A stretch of 10,790 nucleotides of DNA from Deltaproteobacteria bacterium (lineage in GTDB: Bacteria > Desulfobacterota > Syntrophia > Syntrophales > UBA2210). The number at the start of each line of letters is the position of its first letter. Within the stretch, counting starts at the first letter, position 1. A program made the translations under genes and the position numbers. Under the pieces are notes generated by a model, which saw nothing but the letters and a program-made list of their open reading frames with translations, ran no database searches and was not told where the DNA came from. The DNA lies in NCBI GenBank assembly GCA_019314085.1, contig JAFCZZ010000031.1, positions 1-10,790 of the forward strand, given 5' to 3'. Below are positions 1 to 4,090 of the stretch, piece after piece.

Positions 1-114
1 ATTACACGCGATCAGTGCGATTAAGCCCGCCAGACTCCCTTCAGAGCAGCCAGGCCCCGCTTGTTCTCGAGCATGCGAGTTTCCCGATCCTCCACGGTCG
101 CATCGGGCAGAGCC
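1..114. repeat. Terminal direct repeat, left copy (circularisation overlap)
   Basis: These 114 bases are identical to 10677-10790 over their whole length by direct reading. The repeat lies inside the 3' part of the 145-aa gene. The leftward operon reads smoothly across the joined ends: the stop of that gene is followed 39 bp later by the start of the 291-aa gene, with a GGAGGA ribosome site between them. A circular molecule sequenced with overlapping ends is the simplest explanation. True terminal redundancy of a permuted linear genome is the alternative. Confidence 0.93.
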
Positions 115-458
115 AGGATCTTCGACAGGTGCTCGGACATTTTCGGTCCCCACTTGCTCCAGAAGTTGTCCACCTTGAACGACTTTACCCTCACGCCCTG
201 GGAAAATCGTCCGGGTCCGAGTTCGGTCGTCAGCTTGCGCCAGGTCTCTCTGGGGATGCCCTTCATGATCTCCGGCCATTTGCCAGACTCGATGAAGGCC
301 GTGAGCTTTGACGCCCACAGATCCGCCTTGCCTGCCGCGAGCTCCATCGGGTTTACTGTAACTGCTGCAACCTCTGATTTATAAACGTCCGCTTGGCGCG
401 GTGTAGTTCGCTTCCACTTGCGTGGCCCTCTTTCAGGCACGTACACCATATTGCTCAC
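21..458 (-). CDS. Helical protein, first gene of the structural operon (145 aa)
   Basis: The protein has a basic N-terminus and several amphipathic helices. It contains GRFSQGVRVKSFKVDNFW near residues 82-100 and a C-terminal segment, LALPDATVEDRETRMLENKR, running into a basic end. From memory, short helical proteins with a Pro-x-x-Thr-x-Glu-x-x-x-x-Arg-Met segment of this kind occur next to capsid genes in small environmental viruses, but I cannot confirm homology. It heads the operon that continues into the candidate capsid gene across the junction, so a virion or scaffold role is inferred. The reading frame opens at a GTG (458); an ATG at 449 with GTGAG just before it gives 142 aa. The TATA at 485-494 predicts a start of transcription near 463, so either leader would be very short. 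Confidence 0.8.
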   Translation of the reverse strand: MSNMVYVPERGPRKWKRTTPRQADVYKSEVAAVTVNPMELAAGKADLWASKLTAFIESGKWPEIMKGIPRETWRKLTTELGPGRFSQGVRVKSFKVDNFWSKWGPKMSEHLSKILALPDATVEDRETRMLENKRGLAALKGVWRA

Positions 459-484
459 TACTGTACAATTCTGTGCATTTCATT

Positions 485-494
485 ATTTATAAAT
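485..494. promoter_or_regulatory. Palindromic bidirectional TATA box
   Basis: ATTTATAAAT is its own reverse complement and lies in the 75-bp gap between the divergent starts at 458 and 534. With the usual archaeal spacing of about 26 nt from TATA centre to transcription start, it predicts starts near 516 (rightward) and 463 (leftward). The leaders would be about 18 nt before the nuclease gene and 5-14 nt before the structural operon. No other TATA-like sequence is visible in the gap, so one box appears to serve both directions. Confidence 0.7.
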
Positions 495-533
495 GTTTGC
501 AAAGCCATAGGGATATGGTGGGGGGACCTCCAA

Positions 534-1019
534 ATGCCTCGAAACTACGCCCTGTACAAGTTTGCCCGAGGAAAAGGGCTCAGATACATGCCTCCGTTCC
601 CCCACATGAAGCCGGTCGAGGTCGAGATCATGCAGCGCTTTATCGAGCTCGCGCCCCTGGGAACAGAGTACGAGTACGACGTCCGCCTCTTCCCCGAGAT
701 CAAGCCGCTCGCCCCCGGTGCTGATGAGGAAGCATATAAGGCCTGGCTGCTGCTCAAGGCAAAGCGCATCGACGCCGTTGCCCACACGCCCGACGCCATC
801 TGGATCCTGGAAGTGAAGGACCGGCTGCGCCCGAGCGCCGTGGGGCAGCTGCTCGTTTACAGAGATTTATACGACCGCCAGTTTCACCCGCTCAAGCCGC
901 TGCGCCTGGGAGTCGTGTGCGGTGACGACGATCCCCTGGTTCGCCCCACGTGCGCGGAGCACGGGATCAAGGTGTGGGTTGTCGGGCCACCCAGCGCCCC
1001 GAAACGAGTTCTAGGATGA
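534..1019 (+). CDS. PD-(D/E)XK nuclease-like protein (161 aa)
   Basis: The core reads KRIDAVAHTPDAIWILEVKD (residues 77-96) followed by VGQLLVYRDLY (103-113). This matches the PD-(D/E)XK nuclease pattern: Asp80, then Glu93-x-Lys95 on the next strand, then a helix with Gln105 and a conserved YRDLY. Glu48 could be the upstream acidic residue. A metal-dependent DNA endonuclease or junction-resolving role is inferred from the fold; the substrate is unknown. The ATG at 534 is preferred over the more upstream in-frame ATG at 393, because the TATA at 486-494 would start transcripts near 516, and because a GGTG ribosome motif lies at about 516-520. It is followed four bases later by the 146-aa gene, so the two form an operon. 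It has no cysteine cluster, so it is not a Cas4-type iron-sulphur nuclease. Confidence 0.85.
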   Translation: MPRNYALYKFARGKGLRYMPPFPHMKPVEVEIMQRFIELAPLGTEYEYDVRLFPEIKPLAPGADEEAYKAWLLLKAKRIDAVAHTPDAIWILEVKDRLRPSAVGQLLVYRDLYDRQFHPLKPLRLGVVCGDDDPLVRPTCAEHGIKVWVVGPPSAPKRVLG

Positions 1020-1023
1020 TGAC

Positions 1024-1464
1024 ATGAAAAAAATCGAGGCTATCAAGCGCGCGGCTGCCGGGCACTTTCTGACGTACATCGTTGGCAATAAGTTCCCCAT
1101 GATCGGCGCGCCCAAGCAGACGAGCCTCTGGCTCATGCAACCGCTGAAAAACCTCGTGCGTGCCGCGCTGCGCGAGCTCAGGCCGTTTTATCAACAATTT
1201 GCCAAAAAACCCCAGGAGCTTTCGCCCGCTGTCAAGGAGATCTGGCGCATGTTCGAGCTCCTCAAAGAGCGCGAGACCAACGAGAGCATGGTGCAGCTCT
1301 GGAGCGACATCCAGGTTTTGATCTGTTTTTTCTTTGAAGAGGATCTCGCCTACCGCTGGCGCCTGCAGTTCCTGGCCGAGCACGTTGATCTCGAGCGGCT
1401 CAAACCGTCAGAGGAGGACCGCTACTATCTCGAGCGAAAACGTGACTTCAAGTACCGCACGTGA
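1024..1464 (+). CDS. Hypothetical helical protein (146 aa)
   Basis: I do not recognise this protein. It looks almost entirely alpha-helical, with a basic N-terminus (MKKIEAIKRAA), a central Lys/Arg-rich helix and an aromatic-rich stretch, VLICFFFEEDLAYRW, around residues 98-112. The C-terminus is highly charged. The start lies four bases after the nuclease stop (TGATGACATG), with GGATGA as the ribosome-site candidate, so it is translationally linked to the nuclease and may be its partner. No signal peptide is seen, and the hydrophobic stretch is too short and too charged on its right to be a clear membrane span. Its functional assignment is open. Confidence 0.85.
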   Translation: MKKIEAIKRAAAGHFLTYIVGNKFPMIGAPKQTSLWLMQPLKNLVRAALRELRPFYQQFAKKPQELSPAVKEIWRMFELLKERETNESMVQLWSDIQVLICFFFEEDLAYRWRLQFLAEHVDLERLKPSEEDRYYLERKRDFKYRT

Positions 1465-1534
1465 ATTCAAAAATTTTCTGAAATTTCATGCGACGTCAGA
1501 TCAGCCCGCTCTTTCTCGCTCGGTTCGCCCGCCT

Positions 1535-1570
1535 TTTTTGGCCAAATTCGGGCGCTTTGAGCGCTTTTCT
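1535..1570 (+). terminator. Probable transcription terminator after the 146-aa gene
   Basis: A T6 tract (1542-1547) is followed by the hairpin GCGCT-TTG-AGCGC (1552-1564) running straight into TTTTCT. Either element would suit the end of the rightward nuclease operon, about 75-105 bp after its stop. Confidence 0.5.
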
Positions 1571-1597
1571 GGGGCTGATGATGTTTAAATTACCCTG

Positions 1598-1635
1598 CCG
1601 CCCCGAGGTGCTACCGAAGGAGCACCGAGGGGCGG
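1598..1635. repeat. Hairpin with tandem G-A mismatches
   Basis: The left arm is CCGCCCC-GA-GGTGCT and the right arm is AGCACC-GA-GGGGCGG. Thirteen Watson-Crick pairs are interrupted only by a symmetric GA/GA internal loop. The terminal loop is ACCGAAGG, which can close further as CC-GAA-GG. Tandem GA pairs inside a helix are a known RNA-stabilising motif, which hints that the structure acts as RNA, although a DNA cruciform is possible. It directly precedes the three-hairpin array. Confidence 0.75.
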
Positions 1636-1786
1636 GCGGGCGGCGACGACCAAGCGAAGCGTGGGAGGAGCCGCCCGCATGCCACAGCCAGCCGCTGACG
1701 ACCAAGCGGAGCGTGGGAGGAAGCGGCTGGCGGCTCGATGGATCTGCGGGCGCTGACGACCAAGCGGAGCGTGGGAGGAAGCGCCC
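1636..1786. repeat. Three tandem hairpins with a conserved 25-nt core and different stems
   Basis: Unit 1 has arms GCGGGCGGC (1636-1644) and GCCGCCCGC (1670-1678). Unit 2 has arms GCCAGCCGCT (1687-1696) and AGCGGCTGGC (1722-1731). Unit 3 has arms GGGCGCT (1748-1754) and AGCGCCC (1780-1786). Each pair encloses the same 25-nt core: GACGACCAAGCG, then A or G, then AGCGTGGGAGGA (1645-1669, 1697-1721, 1755-1779). Stems of 9, 10 and 7 perfect base pairs differ in sequence while the core differs at only one base. The core itself can pair CCA with TGG and GC with GC, leaving a GACGA/GAGGA internal loop. Confidence 0.85.
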
Positions 1787-1807
1787 CCGGGGGGGTGCCC
1801 CTGCGGC

Positions 1808-1827
1808 GGGGGGGTCCCAACCCCCCC
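1808..1827. repeat. G7/C7 hairpin
   Basis: GGGGGGGT and ACCCCCCC pair over 8 bp around a CCCA loop. It follows another C/G-run stretch (about 1784-1804) and precedes purine-rich repeats with AGCG units. The role is unknown. Confidence 0.6.
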
Positions 1828-1891
1828 TGGCGAAGCCGAGCGAAGCGGAGCGGAGCGAGGCGAGCAGAGCAGAAAAATAAACCGTATTATG

Positions 1892-1903
1892 AGTAGTAGT
1901 AGT
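1892..1903. repeat. (AGT)4 triplet tract, inverted partner of (ACT)5 at 2346-2360
   Basis: Four AGT units here and five ACT units at 2346-2360 are reverse complements of each other. They bracket about 440 bp of the non-coding region. The flanking bases do not match. Confidence 0.6.
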
Positions 1904-2198
1904 CGGAGCTTCAGGCAGCGTTCCTTCCTTTGCTCCTCCCCGGCTCGGGCGTCTCGCGTAGGTCGGTCGCTTCGCTCCCTCCTGCTCGACGCCCTCGCCT
2001 GAAACACGCTTCCTGCGGGCGCGTGTAGGAAGGGTTGGGATCGCGTTCCTAATTTTGTGGTACGCTCAGATCCGGGCGCTCGGGGGCTCTCTCTCAGCAT
2101 GCTTTCCCTCGTGCCCCCTCGCGCCCCCAAAGCTGCCCCCTCGTGCCTCCGGTGCAGCTCCCCGCCCTCCAGCCCACAGCATCAGTGCGGCGGGCGGG

Positions 2199-2240
2199 AA
2201 TTTCAAGGGCCAGCACGTAAAGCCGCTGCCCCTTGAAATT
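2199..2240. repeat. Long inverted repeat / hairpin (16-bp arms)
   Basis: AATTTCAAGGGCCAGC (2199-2214) and GCTGCCCCTTGAAATT (2225-2240) are reverse complements at 15 of 16 positions, with a 10-nt loop. The sequence after it runs TTAAAAAC. It could be a terminator, a cruciform or a protein-binding dyad. Confidence 0.75.
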
Positions 2241-2285
2241 TTAAAAACATGTTCAGAGGTGCGATCCCGTTCGCCGGGGTGCTGT

Positions 2286-2305
2286 ATTGTTACATATGTA
2301 ACAAT
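2286..2305. promoter_or_regulatory. 20-bp perfect palindrome resembling a parS site
   Basis: ATTGTTACATATGTAACAAT is perfectly self-complementary. Its central 16 bp, TGTTACATATGTAACA, agree with the bacterial chromosomal parS consensus TGTTTCACGTGAAACA at 12 of 16 positions, including all of TGTT-CA-TG-AACA. The element encodes a ParB-like protein (4091-5077), so a ParB-binding centromere is plausible. Alternatively it is an operator for the winged-helix protein whose promoter lies about 135 bp to the right. I saw no second copy. Confidence 0.55.
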
Positions 2306-2345
2306 CAATGCAATATAAAATATATTTATGTATGATTGAGTGACC

Positions 2346-2360
2346 ACTACTACTACTACT
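2346..2360. repeat. (ACT)5 triplet tract
   Basis: Five perfect ACT units, the inverted counterpart of the (AGT)4 tract at 1892-1903. It marks the right side of the structured region, just before the dyad at 2366-2392. Confidence 0.6.
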
Positions 2361-2365
2361 GTACG

Positions 2366-2392
2366 TTCTCTCTAAAGTTAATTTATAGAGAA
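2366..2392. promoter_or_regulatory. Dyad upstream of the regulator promoter (possible operator)
   Basis: TTCTCTCTAAA (2366-2376) and TTTATAGAGAA (2382-2392) are reverse complements at 10 of 11 positions around a 5-bp spacer. The dyad ends about 48 bp before the TATA box of the winged-helix gene. An operator for that protein's own control is the natural reading, but this is inferred from position only. Confidence 0.5.
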
Positions 2393-2440
2393 TAAGGGGG
2401 GTACGAAATCACTTCTGTCACATATACATCAATAACAACA

Positions 2441-2451
2441 TTTATATATTT
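2441..2451 (+). promoter_or_regulatory. TATA box of the regulator operon
   Basis: TTTATATATTT sits about 46 bp before the ATG at 2492. It predicts transcription from about 2472 and a 20-nt leader carrying GAGGTG (2479-2484), which is correctly placed 7 nt before the ATG. Confidence 0.65.
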
Positions 2452-2491
2452 AAAAGATGATGTATACGCAAACGTAAAGAGGTGCGTACAC

Positions 2492-2713
2492 ATGAGGGAA
2501 ACGTTTGTAGATAAGTGCAGCAGAGTGATTAAGAAACTCAGGGACAGCGGGAAAGAAAAGCAGGTCACGAGACAAGATCTGGACGCTGCAATTCGTGGCG
2601 AACTTTTGCTTTGGCGCAACGAGCACGTACTTGGCTTCATACGCACGATGGAAGCAGCAGGGTACATCAGACACATCCAGTATGGAGTCTACGAGCTGGT
2701 GAAGCACGAATGA
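2492..2713 (+). CDS. Winged-helix-like DNA-binding protein (73 aa)
   Basis: A 73-residue basic protein. It has an N-terminal helix (FVDKCSRVIKKLRD), a turn and helix (VTRQDLDAAI, residues 25-34), a long helix (WRNEHVLGFIRTMEAAGYI) and a short beta hairpin (IRHIQYGVYELV) at the end. This order is what a small winged helix-turn-helix looks like, with the hairpin as the wing. It probably regulates the element's own transcription; its promoter region carries two palindromic candidates (2286-2305 and 2366-2392). The start is supported by GAGGTG 7 nt upstream and a good TATA. Its stop overlaps the ATG of the next gene (ATGA). Confidence 0.82.
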   Translation: MRETFVDKCSRVIKKLRDSGKEKQVTRQDLDAAIRGELLLWRNEHVLGFIRTMEAAGYIRHIQYGVYELVKHE

Positions 2714-2931
2714 CGGCAACGAACCCGAAATGCCGGTTCTGCCAGCGAACGATCTATCCGTGGCAGGGCGAGGAACTGATCTCGTACAACGGGCACAGCT
2801 ACCACGGCGTGTGCTTTTTTAAGTGGCTGATGGGGCGCCGCGGACAGCTCGAGGAGAAGCTGCAAAAAAAGGGACTGACGGAATCAGAGCGCGAAGAGCT
2901 GAAAGAATTAGAAGCCCTCGGGCAGCCCTGA
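2710..2931 (+). CDS. Small zinc-finger protein with a charged C-terminal helix (73 aa)
   Basis: The N-terminal part contains Cys8-x2-Cys11 and, 17 residues later, His29-x2-His32-x2-Cys35 (GHSYHGVC). This resembles half of a LIM-type or treble-clef zinc site. The rest is a long charged helix, GQLEEKLQKKGLTESEREEL, probably a coiled coil. Translation is coupled to the winged-helix gene by an ATGA overlap, so the two proteins are probably made together and may interact. A DNA- or protein-binding accessory role is inferred; no enzymatic motif is seen. Confidence 0.85.
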   Translation: MTATNPKCRFCQRTIYPWQGEELISYNGHSYHGVCFFKWLMGRRGQLEEKLQKKGLTESEREELKELEALGQP

Positions 2932-2943
2932 TCCGCCCGGGGA

Positions 2944-2957
2944 CTTTATCTTTTTTT
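2944..2957 (+). terminator. Poly-T terminator of the regulator operon
   Basis: TTTATCTTTTTTT begins 12 bp after the stop at 2931, following a GC-rich stretch. T-runs of this type terminate archaeal transcription. The run ends at the stop codon of the convergent 47-aa gene. Confidence 0.5.
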
Positions 2958-3100
2958 CACGTTGGGCTCACGAGGATCTGCCGCCCGCACCGCAGGCACT
3001 CGTAGATCAGCTTGCCGTGAGCCTCACCCATGTACTCGAAGCGGCGGATTGTGCCACACTCAGGGCACAGCGCTCGGATGTGCAGCGGCGGTCTCGGCAT
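2957..3100 (-). CDS. Zinc-ribbon mini-protein (47 aa)
   Basis: Translation from ATG 3100 gives a 47-residue protein with Cys12-x2-Cys15 (LCPECGTIRR), a central strand (KLIYECLRCGR) and Cys35-x2-Cys38. This is a textbook four-cysteine zinc ribbon with 19 residues between the knuckles and almost nothing else. Such ribbons bind nucleic acid or partner proteins. It is the last gene of the leftward mini-protein operon, beginning 5 bp after the stop of the 63-aa gene, with GTGAG as its ribosome-site candidate. It is convergent with the rightward regulator pair, and its stop abuts the T-run at 2951-2957. Confidence 0.8.
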   Translation of the reverse strand: MPRPPLHIRALCPECGTIRRFEYMGEAHGKLIYECLRCGRQILVSPT

Positions 3101-3105
3101 TTGAC

Positions 3106-3297
3106 TCACTTCCTCTTTCTCCCCGCCCTTTTAATTTCTCGCAGCAGATTTTCCCCCGTTTCACACCCTTTCGGGAAGGGCACGACAATTATTAAGTCGC
3201 CGTCTCTGTCAATGCCCGCCTTCGCAATGTACCCATTCAAGGCTCCCAGCTTCTTGTCGTTAACGAGATCCATCTTGCTGTATTTCATGCTATCCAT
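3106..3297 (-). CDS. Hypothetical small protein (63 aa)
   Basis: A 63-residue basic protein. Its recognisable pattern is a beta strand pair, AGIDRDGDLIIVVPFPKG (residues 27-44), flanked by Lys/Arg-rich ends. It has one cysteine and no membrane segment. GAGTGAGGCG lies just upstream of the ATG at 3297, the same leader found before the 49-aa gene. It sits third in a row of four mini-genes 4-6 bp apart. I do not recognise the family; a beta-barrel or hairpin nucleic-acid-binding protein would fit its composition, but that is a guess. Confidence 0.75.
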   Translation of the reverse strand: MDSMKYSKMDLVNDKKLGALNGYIAKAGIDRDGDLIIVVPFPKGCETGENLLREIKRAGRKRK

Positions 3298-3303
3298 TTC
3301 GCC

Positions 3304-3453
3304 TCACTCTTCCTCTTCCAGCACCCAACGAAGCTCGTCTATTCGCTGACAAACTTTCTCGTATATCAGGCCATCCTCTCTCTCCTTCTCGAGCCAATTC
3401 CTAACCTCCTGCCAGAAAACCAGCCGCTCTTCGATTTGCTCTATATTTTTCAT
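3304..3453 (-). CDS. Coiled-coil mini-protein (49 aa)
   Basis: The ATG at 3453 opens a 49-residue frame beginning MKNIEQIEERLVFWQEVRNW and ending in EEEE. It is highly charged, with heptad-like spacing of Leu, Val, Ile and Trp along its whole length, so a dimerising helical hairpin or coiled coil is likely. GAGGAGTGAGGCG precedes the start, and the preceding gene's stop is embedded in that ribosome site. Spacing to its neighbours is 4 and 6 bp. The function is unknown; it may be a subunit or a small modulator of a partner. Confidence 0.75.
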   Translation of the reverse strand: MKNIEQIEERLVFWQEVRNWLEKEREDGLIYEKVCQRIDELRWVLEEEE

Positions 3454-3457
3454 CGCC

Positions 3458-3616
3458 TCACTCCTCAATCGGTGCCTGGAACCCGCACACGAGCGACGCG
3501 CACCACACCAGGCGCGCTTTGCGGTCGATGCGCAGACGGCTGCCGCACATCGGACACAGCTCGGCGGGCACGTACTCGACTTTCTCCTCGAGTTCTTCCG
3601 GTTCTATACAACACAC
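3458..3616 (-). CDS. Zinc-ribbon mini-protein (52 aa)
   Basis: Read leftward from GTG 3616, the protein begins MCCIEPEELEEKVEYVPAEL, then has a ribbon with Cys21-x2-Cys24 (CPMCGSRLRI) and Cys39-x4-Cys44 (CASLVCGF), and ends QAPIEE. The wider second knuckle is unusual but still fits a zinc site. GAGGTGG lies 5 nt before the GTG. Another in-frame GTG at 3625 would add three residues. The TATA at 3653-3659 predicts a transcript start near 3630, which makes this the first gene of the mini-protein operon. Confidence 0.75.
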   Translation of the reverse strand: MCCIEPEELEEKVEYVPAELCPMCGSRLRIDRKARLVWCASLVCGFQAPIEE

Positions 3617-3652
3617 GTTTACCACCTCGCCCTCGTGTTGGCCAGAGCTTGC

Positions 3653-3659
3653 TTATAAA
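3653..3659 (-). promoter_or_regulatory. TATA box of the mini-protein operon
   Basis: On the minus strand it reads CTTTATAAGC. Transcripts would begin near 3630, giving a leader of about 14 nt to the GTG at 3616. It is preceded by a T5 run (3666-3662 on the minus strand), which could terminate the upstream operon. Confidence 0.55.
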
Positions 3660-3674
3660 GGAAAAACACGGCTT

Positions 3675-3770
3675 TCACACCCCCCGCACGAGCGAAAGCC
3701 AGAGCGCCAGCCACACCACAATCATCAGAATCAGCCCCACGATTTCCGCTCTCTCAATCATCGCGCTCAT
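3675..3770 (-). CDS. Single-helix membrane peptide (31 aa)
   Basis: ATG 3770 overlaps the stop of the 73-aa zinc gene (ATGA), and a GGGGGAG ribosome site precedes it. The peptide starts MSAMIERAE and then runs as one uninterrupted hydrophobic segment (IVGLILMIVVWLALWLSLV, residues 10-28) ending RGV. It would be a one-span membrane peptide with an acidic/basic N-terminal head. Small one-span peptides in viruses can be envelope components, holin-like or membrane anchors; none of these can be chosen here. Confidence 0.7.
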   Translation of the reverse strand: MSAMIERAEIVGLILMIVVWLALWLSLVRGV

Positions 3771-3988
3771 CGCTCCCCCGCCTGCGGGTCGTTCAAAAAC
3801 CCCTGCATGAGTTTTGCACAGTTGCAGCACAGGTAGTATATGTCGTCCTCATCGCCCACGTTCTCGACGTGCACGATGTACCAATCGTTGCGCTCGGCGC
3901 ACTCGTCCGGGCTCTCATCTATGTCGCACGCCAGCACGTTGCCGCAGTGCGCACACGCGATCCCGGGCCTGTATCCGTGGTGTACCAT
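3767..3988 (-). CDS. Zinc-binding small protein (73 aa)
   Basis: The protein has a zinc knuckle, Cys12-x2-Cys15 (ACAHCGNVLA), near the start and CCNC (Cys54, 55 and 57) near the end, with additional Cys21 and Cys30. The middle is acidic (DIDESPDECAERND, VGDEDDIYY). It is probably a zinc ribbon with a long acidic insertion. ATG 3988 is chosen because GGTGA lies 7 nt upstream; a TTG at 3994 in the same frame is less likely. It follows the ParB gene after 102 bp, which hold no other gene, and overlaps the membrane peptide gene by four bases. Confidence 0.78.
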   Translation of the reverse strand: MVHHGYRPGIACAHCGNVLACDIDESPDECAERNDWYIVHVENVGDEDDIYYLCCNCAKLMQGFLNDPQAGER

Positions 3989-4090
3989 TTTCAAATCACC
4001 CTGTGCGCGGTGGAGCCGGGCGCGCGCTGGACGTTGGGAGAGATGCGGGAAGAAAATGCATCAAATACGCACCCGGCCCCGTTCCCGTGA

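Larger units (their letters stand above)
1465..2440. other. Structured non-coding region, candidate origin/partition region
   Basis: About 1 kb lies between the end of the nuclease operon and the promoter of the regulator pair without a credible gene. Open frames here are low-complexity products of GC-rich repeats. In order it contains a terminator-like hairpin, a tandem-GA hairpin, three hairpins sharing one core, a G7/C7 hairpin, purine-rich AGCG-type repeats (about 1830-1872), inverted repeats near 1910-2032, a C-rich stretch (2080-2180), a 16-bp-arm hairpin, a parS-like palindrome and AT-rich DNA. The mix of dyads and a GC-to-AT transition is typical of replication and partition loci, but no function is proven. 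Confidence 0.6.

Noticed and set aside
393..533. Upstream extension of the nuclease frame to an ATG at 393
   Set aside because: The extension contains the TATA box and the opposite gene's start; the transcript predicted from 486-494 begins after 393.
1645..1779. Three 25-nt repeats with 27- and 33-nt intervals looked like a minimal CRISPR array
   Set aside because: The intervals are made of the complementary arms of the hairpins plus short linkers, not independent spacers, and there are only three units and no cas genes.
1585..2130. Minus-strand open frame of 181 codons rich in Arg, Pro and Ser, with repeated SHAPLGR/PTLRLVV-like segments
   Set aside because: The repeats are just the translated hairpin cores in changing frames. 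There is no ribosome site or promoter, and composition is that of translated GC-rich non-coding DNA.
2055..2347. Short open frames on both strands between 2055 and 2347
   Set aside because: They run across the C-rich stretch, the hairpin and the palindrome, with no ribosome sites and biased low-complexity composition.
1465..2490. Possible tRNA gene in the long non-coding region
   Set aside because: No cloverleaf with a T-arm GTTCGA-type sequence and matching acceptor stem could be found by eye on either strand.
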